From the NCBI GenBank assembly GCA_026770585.1, contig MU646838.1, positions 173,159 through 195,719 of the forward strand: DNA of 22,561 bases, given 5' to 3'. Origin of the DNA: Baffinella frigidus (Eukaryota > Cryptophyceae > Cryptomonadales > Baffinellaceae). The notes below the pieces were generated by a model. It made no database searches, was not told the origin of the DNA, and saw nothing but the letters and a program-made list of their open reading frames with translations. How positions within the stretch are numbered: position 1 is the stretch's first letter; every line of letters begins with the position of its first letter. Below are positions 6,998-16,053 of this stretch, piece after piece. The position numbers and the translations under genes were made by a program.

Positions 6998-9244
6998 ATG
7001 GCTACTCCGGCCGCGGCACCGCCCGTGGACAATGCCGCTGCTGTCCAGGCGCCTGCCGCTGACGCTGCGCGAAGAGCAGGGGGGGTTGTGTCCACCGGGG
7101 CGGACTGGTTCGCGATGATTCCCCAGATAGCTCTCATGCTCGCAATGTAAACAATCCCCTCACCGTTCGCGCGTCGGAGAGAGCTGACGGGTGGCATGCG
7201 GGCGCAGGGTTTATCCTGCAGATGATGTGTGTGCGGTCTGGGCTTGCTGTGCTGAGCAGACCCGTTGCCTGCTCCCCCCGATGCTGGCTTCTTGTTGGTC
7301 ACACCACTGACAGCTCAGCGTTTTGGGAAGGTACTACACCTTCGCGACGCCGCCGAAGCCGCCAGGGTCGAGAGCTGCGGGAGCTGCCGGGGGAGCGCAG
7401 GGCGCTGTCAACGGGGGGTCTCTCGGCGGCTCATCCGCCCTGAGTGGAGGAGACCCCGCGGGGCAGGCCCTGTCGCAAGGACATCCGATGGCTGCTCCCG
7501 GGGGGATCCCGCCGCTCTGGCCCGTCGGAACCGAATTCGAGATCTACGTGTACTTGACAGGGTCGAACGAGACCTCGAGGGGCGTGGTGATGGCGGACGA
7601 CGGCGTGGTCCCAACGGCCGCAGCGCCGGGCACCGCGGGCCTGCCCGACCCTCTCGATATCCAGGGGAAGGGGCCTCTCATCCTCTACGAGGTGCAGCCG
7701 CGCCACCCCAGCGCTGCAACTCGCCCTGTAATTGCAGGGAGATTCATCCATACCTTGAAGAAGCAGACGCGGTGGTGAAACGCGGGTGCGGTTGGTGGCT
7801 GACGCCTTGCAAACCTGTACAGGAAGGACTGAAGCTGGACTCCTCCCTGGCGTCCAACGCGCGGAACCTGGAGATGAACTTGACGCGCACAGACATCCCG
7901 GACGCGTGGAACAACAAGACGGTCTTCCTCCACATGTTCGCCGCGAGGAACCGCGTGAGTCCCGCTCGATTCTCCCTCTCTTCCCCGCTTCCCACGTCAC
8001 GTGACAGCATGTATCGAGAGGCTGCTGATGTTTTCCGCGCAAGCGAGGCACGAAACAAACTACAGAAATAAGGTAGAAAGAAAGCGACGGGACCGGAGGC
8101 TGACAGGAGGTGGCGGGTGGGTGGTGGGAGCAGGCGGATCCGATGATGTCGCTGGGAACATCTGATGTGGTCCATCGTGTCAGCGCGCTCATCCACTGGG
8201 AAAAGTGCGCTTTAACCCCAAACCCAGACCCAAAACAAAAACAAAGAAAATAAACACAAACACAAACACAGACCCAAAAAACAAAACAAAAAAACCAAAA
8301 CCAAACCCAAACCCAAACCCAAACCCAAAACCAAACACAAACCAACACCCAAGCCCAAACCCACCCTTCTCCTCCCATAGGGCACTGCCGCAGCCGCCGT
8401 TCCTAGAAACGTAGTGCAGGCTCCGGCCCGGAGGGGGGGGAGAGTTGTGTGGTGGCTGGTGGGGCAGGTGCCTGGTTTCGCGATCCCTGAACCAGTGCCG
8501 CCAGATGCGCTCAGCCAGATTGCCGAACAACACTTTGGGGTGCATTCGAAGCAGTGGGTTGTGCGAGCGCGCCAGATGGAACGTAATTCCACTGTAAAGA
8601 AACACGGCGTGGGATATGTAGTGTACAGCAAGGCTGATGTGGAGGTGCGATGGCGGTGTGTTCTCGCAGGCGCGCGAAAGCCAAGAAGACGGTCAACTTG
8701 ATTTCGGGGGAATTGTCGGAGAAGGACAAGGCGATCAACGAAAACAACGCAATGTAGGCTGATTGAGTGATTCGTTGACCGATGTATGGATGGATGGATT
8801 GATGAATGGTTGATCGGTTGGTTGGTTGATTGATTGGTTGATTGGTTGATAGATTGGTTGATAGATTGGTTGATTGGTTGGTTGGTTGGTTGGTTGATTG
8901 GCTGGCTGGTTGGTTGGTTGGTTGGTTGGTTGGTTGATTGGTCGATTGATTGATGGATCAATTGTTCGATTGCTTGATTGGTTGGTTGGTTGGTTGATTG
9001 GTGGATTCATGGATTCATGGATGGCGTGGTGCGGCAGCAGCGCTGCTCCGGACATCGGATGCCCCTGCTTCTGCGAGTGCGCCAGACGCACGTGCATCAA
9101 GGCCACGAAACAGTGGGGGCGAGATGCTCTGAGATGTCTCACGGCAGCGGCACTCCCTCGCCCGGCGTGCGTCGCTGCTCGGGACGCCAGGGACGCCTGT
9201 GTCTCAGAGTCAGAGTCTTGCACTCCAGTGCATCACTCTCTAGA

Positions 9245-9276
<32 letters not shown>

Positions 9277-9940
9277 GAACGTCTCGCGCCTGAGAGCAAC
9301 CGAGAAGCAGTGAGACTTATGCGGGACTCCCGCGCGCGCAGGCTCAACGTGACAGAGGAGGGCGTGGACGACTTCATCCCAGTGTGGAAGTCGGAGTTTT
9401 ACCTGGACATTGTTGAGGAGGTCTCGACGTGGCCTGCAGGGGGCATTCCGCCTCCCATCCTTCAGAACTTCAGGTCATAAACCCTAAACCTCAAACGCCT
9501 AAACCAAAACCCAAAACCCCTAAACCCAAAAAACGAAAAACGAAAATCGAAGCCCGAAACCCGAAACCTGAAACCCGAAGCCCTGAACCCGAAACCTGAA
9601 ACCTGAAACCCTAAACCCTAAACCCTAAACCCTAGACCCTAAACCCTAAACCCTAGACCCTAAACCCTGAACCCTGAACCCTAACCCCTAAACCCTAAAC
9701 CCTTAACCCTTAACCCTAAACCCTAAACCCTCACCCCTTAGTGTTTAGTGTTGATGGGTTGGGTTACAGGGTGCAGGGATTAGGTTAAAGGCGCCTCCCT
9801 TGACACTGTCTGCAGAAGCCTGCGAAAGCGTTTTTCTCGACCAGAATGCGCCAACTCGCTCGCTGCCTCGCTGCACGTAAGAGATGAAACGTGTGGTCTC
9901 TTGAGTGAAGTCGCACTCGCAAGTATCGGTTGAGAGAGAG

Positions 9941-9972
<32 letters not shown>

Positions 9973-12900
9973 AAGAGAGAGAGCGCGTGCGAGAGAAAGA
10001 GAGAAAGAAAGAGAGAGAGGAAGAGAGAGAGAGAGAGAGAGAGAGAGGCACGATCCTCTCGAATCCTCTCTGGCGTTGACGTGTGTGGATGCTGACAGGT
10101 TCATCACGGAGGGGGGTATCAAGTTCTACCTGCCGATCGTGCATATCAACGAATTTTGGCTGACCAAGAAGGAGATGGTGCTGGTCAACGAGTCGGTTGC
10201 CGAACTTCCTCTGAAGCTGCATGTTCGCTGCGAGGGCAAGTATGACTCCCTGCCTGCCTCCAGCCCTCACTCACTCACTCGTTCGCTCACGCACTCACGC
10301 ATGCCCGCGCGCACTCATGCATTCCCTCCACCCCTGTCAACCTCCTGACTCATCCTTGCTAATGCGCGTTTGCACTCCTCGCGTATGAGATTGTTTTCAA
10401 CAATGTGTGTGGTGTGGTGTGGTGTGGCGTGAAAAGAGGGGGTGTACAAAGAGGGGTGTGAAACAAGGGGGGATGAAAATATGGTTTCCGAAACCATATT
10501 TTGAAAATGTGGTTTTTTATGGTGGCAGGTTCAAGTGGTTGATGATCATTCAGTGGGAGGCATCGATGAAGCAGCAACAGTCCATGGGAACCCAGACTGA
10601 CAAGGATCAGGTACCCCTCAGATGCTCCCGTCCCCTCGAATTACCATCACCCTCTAGGCAACCGTCCATGGCCACCCAGACCGACAAAGATCAGGCACCC
10701 CCTTACCTCCTTACCTCCCCTGCCAGACTCACAACGGTCATGTGACCCCTCACCCCCCCCCCGCTCCTGCAAACACCATCGCCCTCTAGGCAACAGTCGA
10801 TAGGCACCCGGACTGAAAAAGAAGAGGTTGTCCCTTGCATCGGCCCTTCCCGTGCAATCATCATCGCTCTAGACCCCCCGCGTCAGCAGCTGGTGAGAAA
10901 GCAAGAATGGGAGTATTCGCGGCACGTGCGGTTGTTGAAGGAGTGGAGGATGGGGACAGGATCTGATCAAGACGGTGCTCCTGGACACCAACCCTGTCCT
11001 CCTCGGAGTCACTATGACCGTCTCGGTATGTCCCTCCCGTAACCTCCTCACCCCCTGCCCCATCTTGCTCTTGCGTTCTCTCGCTCCTGCCCCCCCCACA
11101 CACATCCCTCGCTCTTGCCCAGGCGTCCACCAGTGGCAACAATGCAGGGTCCCCTGCGGGAGGGCGGTATGTGGCATGATGCGCATCGAGGCGGGGCAGG
11201 TGGTGCGGTCCGCATCGTCTATCTTGCTCCTGATCACCGCTTGCTCCTGGGTGCGCCATCGCCTCCGATTCGATGCCGCACCCAGGAGAGAAGCCTCTAT
11301 TGCTCCTCCTGCGCCACAACCTCACGGGCGCCTGTTGCTGCAGACGGATTGCCTTGGGGTTTGGGGGTTGAAGGTTGGGGATTGGGGTTGTGTGTTTCAA
11401 AGCGTTTCCAGGCGTTTCCAGGCGATTCCAATCGATTCCGATCGATTTGAAACGCTGGAAGGACGGGTTGACGGCATGACGCGCGAGGGTCATCTGACGC
11501 TGGGTTCGCACGCGGCAGATGCTGCATACCGTGTTCGACTTCCTGGCCTTCAAGAACGACATCTCCTTCTGGCGCAAGGTTGAGACCATGCAGGCACGTC
11601 CCCCCTCCCAGCCGCATCACGACTCACAATGACAATCTGGGAGATGAGAGGGCGGGTGGCGCTTGCGTGATTGCGGGTGTGGGGTGGATCAGGGCCTGAG
11701 ATTGCGGGTGGCAAGAGGGACAGGGGCTGATTCCGAGTATGGAGGGGAGCAGCGGCTGAGATTGCGGGTGTGGAGTGGAGCAGGGAGATGAGACGGCGGG
11801 TGGCGGGTGGGTGTTCTGGGTGTGTCGAGCAACGGTGCCTGAGATTCCGGGTGTGGGGTGGAGTAACGTGAGAGGGTCAGGGGCTGAGCATTCGGGTGAG
11901 GAGTGGAACAGGGGCTGCGATTCTGGTTGTAATTTGGGGTGGAGCAGGGGCTGAGCATCCGATCGATCTTCACATCTATCATCACCCAGGCGATCGTCTT
12001 CCTCTACCTCCTCGATAACGATACGTCTCTCCCCTTCACTTGTTCGCGCTTGCCCACTAGAATGCAGGCAACGATTCGTTGAGCCCCTTCCTCTCCCCTC
12101 TCTCATCTCCCATCTCCCCTCTCTCCTCTCTCCTCTCTCATCTCTTCCTCTCTCCTCTCTCCTCTCTCCTCCCTTGTCCGTCATGCCTTCTCTCTCTTCC
12201 CTGGTTAGGCTCTTCTCCGACCTCTCTTCGTTGTTCCCATTCTCATTTCCCTCCTTCCGCTCTCCGCTCTCCCCCACTCGAATGCAGCTGCCACCACGCG
12301 CACAGCCAAGCGTGCGAGAGGGGGTGCGTGGTCAGTGGTCAGGTGATGGCCTGCAGCCTCAGGTGACCACGCCAGCCAGAGAGGGCCAGCGCACGCCAGC
12401 GCGCCACAGCGTGGGGCAACGCAGGGCCCGGCAGAGCGGGGCACGCCAGACAGAGAGGGTCATCGGCAGCGCGGGGCAGCACGAGAGGGTGCCGCGCGGG
12501 GCAGCGGTTGACGGGGCAGTGTTCGGCAGGTCATGGGTGATCCTGTTCTCGTCAGGCATCGGTCTCATGATCGAGTGCTGGAAGGTCAACAAAGCCATGG
12601 ACATTGAGATCCTTCCCGCGTTCCCGTTCGTCAGGTGCTGCCCCCCTGGCGAGTGATTTCTCCCCCATCCTCCTTGCTCTGGCGCTTCTTGGACCCCCCC
12701 TATCCAGGATAGCTGCAGCGCGAAGGAGACAATGAAGCACAACGTCAAGCAGAAAATGGGCTCTGGCAAGGTTTAGGAAACGGGCTCCACGGAGAAGTTG
12801 ATGTGCGTGGTGCGCGAGAAACGGTGAGCACGCGATGCTGTGGTGCCGGGCGTGTGGCTTCGAGACGCTGAGATTCGAGACGCTGAGATTCGAGAGACTG

Positions 12901-15624
12901 CATGGAATGGTAGAGAAGCTGGGAGTCGAGGCTCGATGGATTGGTGAGTGGCAGGCTCTCAGCCCCTCCCGCATGCCCCTCCCACGAGAGACTGAATGGA
13001 ATGGTGGCTTGCAGGCTGAAGCACAAGCAGTCGTACAAGAGCGAGACGCTCAAGTATGACAAGCTCGCTATGAAGTACCCCCCCTCTCCAGCCTCCACCC
13101 TCTACCCTCAACCCTACACCTTCCACCCTCAACCCTCCACCCTCACCCCTACACCCTCCCCTCCACCCTCCCATCCACCCTCCCTGCTGCAGAGCCTGAT
13201 GCACCAGGTTGTCATATGCCAGAAAGATGCCGAGAAACGAGGTGTGGTGTGCCGATGCAGCGGTGTCACAAGACAATGCCCTAGCAACCGGCATCGGGCT
13301 CCCGGGGGGTGGTGACGCGAGAGTTGACATGTCTGCCTGGCGAAATCGAAAAAGCGCATTTTGTCGCAGCGCTGATCGGTTTTCTGTCTCGAGTCGGGTT
13401 TCTTGGTGGGGCTGATGCGCAGCGCTGCGTGTTGATGTCTGGTGTTGATGTCTGGCAGCTATCTGTCGTACGTGCTCTACCCCCTCTCGCTCGGATGGTG
13501 CAGTGCTATCACAAGACAGTCCCCGACACCGCAACCGGTGTCGGGTTCCTTGGTGGGCGCTGAGTGTTTCTGTCTGATCGGCAGCTACCTATCCTACGTG
13601 CTGTACCCCCTCTCCCTGGGGTTCTCGATCTACTCGCTCTGCTACAACACCTACAAGTCGTGGTGGTCGTGGCTGATCTCGTCGCTGGTTGGCTGCGTGT
13701 ACACCTTCGGTTTCATCATGATGACTCCCCAGGTGCGTTCCAAGAGATCTCCACTCAGGAAGAGGTGGAGCCAGAGGCGGAGGCAGAGGGGGGGGGGGGA
13801 GTAGAAAGAGACACAGACACAGACACAGACACAGACACAGACACAGACACAGACACTGACACAGACGCAGACGCAGACGCAGAAGGCAGAGAGAGGGAGA
13901 AGGGGCGAGAGATAGAGAGAAGGCAGAGACAAACAGTGATGAGAGAGAGAGGGAAAGTTGCACAGCGGCGAGAAGGAGGTGGGTGGGGTTGGCTGAGAGG
14001 AGGCGGGGGGGGGCTAAACACTGAATTCAAAACCCTAAACCCTAAACCCTAATCCCGTGACCCCAACCCCTTAACCCTAAAACCTAGACCCTAGACCCTA
14101 AACCCCAAACCTAAACTCTAAACTCTAACACCTGAACCCTAAACCCTAAACCTAAACCCTGAACTCTAAACCCTCAACCCTAAACACTTAACCCTGAACC
14201 CTAAACCCTAAACCCCAAACCCTAAACCCTAAATCCTAAACCCGAACCCCTGAACCCTGAACCCTAAACTCTGAACCCTAACCCCTAAACCCTGAACCCT
14301 GAACCCTGAACCCTAAACCCTAAATCGTAAACCCTGGAGCAGCTGTTCATCAACTACAAGCTGAAGTCAGTGGCGCACCTCCCGTGGAGAGCAATGGTCT
14401 ACAAGTTCCTCAACACAATCATCGACGACCTTTTCGCATTCGTCATCAAGGTCCCTCCCGCCTCAACCCGAAACCCGAAACCCGAAATCTGAAACCCGAA
14501 ACCCGTGACCAGAAACCCGAAACCCGAAACCCGAAAGTCCCTCGCGCCCCTCGCCCGACCCCGGCCGTGCCCCACACCCCCGCCCCCGAGCGTCCCCCAC
14601 CCCTCCAGCCTCTCGCTGGCCCCCGCTGTCTGCCTCTCTGCATGGCTAGCCCACCGTGTTCTGTGTGCCAGGGTAGGCCACACCAGGGTCTGGGTGGGTG
14701 AAGGGCGGTGCATCGGGGTCGTGCCGGGGTGTGGATCGGGGGCGCGGGGGGGTCGTTGACGGGCTGCCGGGTGCCTGTAGCCTCTGCCTGCCACCCTGCA
14801 TAGCCCATCGCATCGTGGCAGGGCACGCCCACACGGCAGCAGGTTGTGACAGGGGTGTGCATCAGGGGCGTGGAGTGTTGACGGGCAGCTGGGTGGTGGG
14901 GAGACAGATGCCGACGCTGCACAGGCAGTCGGGTTGTATGCGTCGGGGTATGCATCGGGGAGGTGCCGTGGCGAGGGTAGGAGGGGGGGTGGTTGACGGG
15001 GTGGGTGTTGATCGTGCGGCAGATGCCGACGCTGCACAAGCTGTCGGTGTTCCGCGACGACTTGATCTTCGTGATCTACATCTACCAGCGCTGGGCCTAC
15101 CGCGTCGACCGCGCGCGCGTCAATGAATACGGTCCCGCCCCGAAACCCTGCATCCTCTCTTTTGCCTACTCTAGAGTAGTGCCAGTTGTACTAACCGAGT
15201 CATCTATGAATTAGATGCATCGCTGGACTGAACGCTCTGTTAAGGAACACGGTCCCGCCCCGAAAGCCTGCACCCTACCCCGTGGTCTGGGGGCGTGCAG
15301 AGGCGTGGTCTGGGGGGGGGGGTAGAGACGTGTCGTGTTGTCTGGCGTGTGTTGTGAGCGTACGTCGTTGGCTGGCGTGTGTGGTGGGCGTACATCTCGT
15401 CTGTTGCCTGGCGTGTGTGGTGAGCGTACGTCTCGTCTCATCTTGCTTCCTGGCGCGTAGCGGGCGTGCTTGACAATGTATCAAACCTTGATTTTCCACC
15501 GTGAGCAGGGTTGGTGGCCAAGGATATGGAGGACATGGATCAAGAAGGCAAGGACAAGGCAGCAGACGGGGTGCCTGGTGGTGACGCAACTTCTAGGCCA
15601 GCCATCGCGCCCGCCGCCCCGTGA
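6998..15624 (+). CDS. CLPTM1: CLPTM1-family multi-pass membrane protein, 18 exons
   Basis: Exons: 6998-7146, 7319-7691, 7823-7954, 8468 to about 8622 or 8644, 8670-8753, 9342-9473, 10099-10239, 10529-10610, 10960-11025, 11519-11593, 11948-12024, 12530-12634, 12719-12770, 13015 (or 13022)-13074, 13585-13732, 14343-14450, 15023-15131, 15509-15624; about 720 residues. Family landmarks appear in order: PPLWPVGTEFEIYVYL, DIPDAWNNKTVFLHMFAARN, VNLISGEL, GIPPPILQNFRFI, YLPIVHINEFW, LLDTNPVLLGV, FDFLAFKNDISFW, GLSIRSIF, YLLDNDTSW, CWKVNKAMD, YDKLAMNYLSYVLYP, YTFGFIMMTPQLFINYKLKS, VAHLPWRAMVYKFLNT, IDDLFAFVIKMP, RDDLIFVIYIYQRWAYRVD and VNEYG. It has one N-terminal and about five C-terminal membrane segments; family members sit in the ER and plasma membrane. 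ATG 6998 was chosen because it opens a low-complexity leader in phase with exon 2. Junctions 4/5 and 13/14 are not resolved in phase. Intron 10 appears to be GC-AG (CAG|GCACGT). Confidence 0.93.
8205..8360 (+). repeat. CCCAAA-rich simple repeat in CLPTM1 intron 3
   Basis: Runs of AACCCAAACCC and AACACAAACAC, C- and A-rich on the sense strand. The antisense open frame across it is low complexity and is not a gene. Confidence 0.9.
8760..9030. repeat. TTGG/TTGA tetranucleotide array in CLPTM1 intron 5
   Basis: About 60 tetranucleotide units (TTGG, TTGA and variants) fill intron 5. Antisense translation gives an Asn/Gln/Pro/Thr repeat, an artefact of the repeat. Confidence 0.95.
9238..9280 (+). 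repeat. CACTCT hexanucleotide repeat
   Basis: Tandem CACTCT units in CLPTM1 intron 5, a pyrimidine-rich stretch about 65 bp before the exon 6 acceptor. Confidence 0.9.
9478..9735 (+). repeat. Telomere-like CCCTAAA array in CLPTM1 intron 6
   Basis: Begins four bases after the exon 6 donor (AG|GTCATAAACCCTAAACC) and runs about 255 bp, with near-perfect CCCTAAA units at 9608-9665 and CCCGAAA, CCTGAAC and CCTAGA variants around them. Confidence 0.97.
9931..10047 (+). repeat. GA dinucleotide repeat
   Basis: Purine tract of GAGAGA with AAAGAGA interruptions in CLPTM1 intron 6, about 50 bp upstream of the exon 7 acceptor. This is an unusual place for a purine-rich tract. Confidence 0.95.
10575..10835 (+). 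repeat. Three copies of the CLPTM1 exon 8 end
   Basis: Copy 1 is the exon end (10575-10610) and reads QQSMGTQTDKDQ before GTACCC. Copy 2 (10659-10703, 37 of 45 nt identical) reads QPSMATQTDKDQ. Copy 3 (10791-10835) reads QQSIGTRTEKEE. Copies 2 and 3 are each preceded by CATCRCCCTCTAGG. Spacings are 84 and 132 nt, both multiples of three. The frame stays open through copy 2 and is stopped by TGA near 10742. Confidence 0.88.
11684..11947 (+). repeat. Array of 3' splice-site copies before CLPTM1 exon 11
   Basis: The real acceptor is GTGGAGCAG|GGGCTGAGCAT (11947/11948). At least seven diverged versions precede it, near 11685, 11719, 11752, 11774, 11826, 11873 and 11903 (for example GGATCAGGGCCTGAGATTGC and GGTCAGGGGCTGAGCATTCG), joined by CGGGTGTGG spacers into a minisatellite of about 30 bp. 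Confidence 0.88.
12066..12175 (+). repeat. CTCTCC pyrimidine tract in CLPTM1 intron 11
   Basis: Tandem TCTCCTCTC units starting shortly after the exon 11 donor (AC|GTCTCT). Confidence 0.9.
13085..13190 (+). repeat. CCCTCAACC / CCCTCCACC repeat in CLPTM1 intron 14
   Basis: C-rich degenerate tandem repeat starting about 10 bp after the donor AA|GTACCC, related to the telomere-like arrays in composition and strand. Confidence 0.85.
13459..13620 (+). repeat. Duplicated acceptor and exon 15 start
   Basis: GGCAG|C at 13454-13459 starts a copy of the first 37 nt of exon 15 (real acceptor 13584/13585, 126 nt downstream). Both encode YLSYVLYPLSLG. All seven nucleotide differences fall at third codon positions and are synonymous. 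The 30 codons between the copies contain no stop and are in frame, so either acceptor gives an open product. The duplicated unit also includes CAGTGCTATCACAAGACA-type and GTCGGGTTYCTTGGTGGG sequence, repeated from 13255 onwards. Confidence 0.92.
13808..13862 (+). repeat. GACACA hexanucleotide repeat
   Basis: Eight or nine ACAGAC units in CLPTM1 intron 15, followed by a GA-rich stretch. Confidence 0.95.
14030..14335 (+). repeat. Telomere-like CCCTAAA array ending at the CLPTM1 exon 16 acceptor
   Basis: About 300 bp of CCCTAAA units with CCCTGAA and CTCTAAA variants. It ends only about 7 bp before the acceptor GGAGCAG|CTG (14342/14343), so the repeat must supply the branch point and any pyrimidine tract of this intron. 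Confidence 0.95.
14461..14540 (+). repeat. AACCCGA variant of the telomere-like repeat in CLPTM1 intron 16
   Basis: About ten AACCCGA units begin roughly 15 bp after the exon 16 donor (AAG|GTCCCT). Confidence 0.9.
14783..15045 (+). repeat. Copies of the CLPTM1 exon 17 start
   Basis: The real acceptor is CGGCAG|ATGCCGACGCTGCACAAG (15022/15023). A copy, GACAG|ATGCCGACGCTGCACAGG, is at 14907/14908, 115 nt upstream, and identical for its first 16 exon bases. Both are preceded by TTGACGGG-type sequence. A weaker third copy lies near 14757-14810. The 115-nt spacing shifts frame, so use of the upstream acceptor would be disruptive. Confidence 0.85.
15121..15275 (+). repeat. Duplicated exon 17 end and donor
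   Basis: The exon 17 end, AATGAATACG|GTCCCGCCCC (boundary 15131/15132), is repeated 120 nt downstream as AAGGAACACGGTCCCGCCCC. About 30 of 35 positions match over 15121-15155 against 15241-15275, and GT is kept at the same relative position. Confidence 0.85.
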
Positions 15625-15645
15625 GTCGTGCGTGCTTCCTAGCTG

Positions 15646-15758
15646 TACAGGGGTACCTCGCTCATGGCAAACTGCCCCCCCCGTAGGACCACCATGGGGC
15701 CCTAGGCATAGGCCTACTGTAGGATCCTAGGGGGGTGTTGGTTTTTTATGAGCGAGGT
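15646..15758. mobile_element. Foldback element, family 1, copy c, 21 bp after the CLPTM1 stop
   Basis: Starts TACAGGGGTACCTCGCTCAT and ends TTTTTTATGAGCGAGGT, with the family core CACCATGGGGCCCTAGGCAT. It falls where the 3' untranslated region of CLPTM1 should lie and would form a long hairpin in the transcript. The terminal CCCCTGTA of the right arm has been lost. Confidence 0.85.
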
Positions 15759-16053
15759 CGGTGCGGGTGACTGCGCGCGCGAGTAGCGTGCGGGCAGCAT
15801 GCGTTGAGATGCCCTTCGACACGCATCGTCCGTGTTCGGAGGAGCCTGCAATGTCGACGCAGGCGGTGTCAGGTGGGTTGCATTCGGGAGGAGAGAGGAG
15901 AGAGGCGATGGCAGCAGAGGAGTGAGGGGAGAGAGTGAGAGTGTGCGCGTGCGAAATTGTGGAAAGAGAGTGGACTGGGGTGGTGTTTAATACAGTTGCC
16001 GAATGATACGAACGATCCGTGGCGGATCGGATTTGCGGGGAATGAGTGGCGTG
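15759..16053. other. Gene-free spacer
   Basis: Mixed sequence with a GAGAGAGGAG purine stretch near 15888-15940. No gene is supported. Confidence 0.5.

Noticed and set aside
7431-8378. 315-residue open frame on the minus strand
   Set aside because: Its N-terminal part is a low-complexity Trp/Val/Phe/Cys run from the CCCAAA repeat, and it is antisense to CLPTM1 exons 2 and 3.
8212-9223. Minus-strand Asn/Gln/Pro/Thr repeat proteins
   Set aside because: They are translations of the TTGG/TTGA tetranucleotide array inside a CLPTM1 intron.
9478-9735. A true chromosome end
   Set aside because: The array is degenerate, short, inside an intron, and single-copy genes lie on both sides.
10975-11583. 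202-residue plus-strand open frame
   Set aside because: It overlaps CLPTM1 exons 9 and 10 in other frames. The exon frames with LLDTNPVLLGV and FDFLAFKNDISFW match the family.
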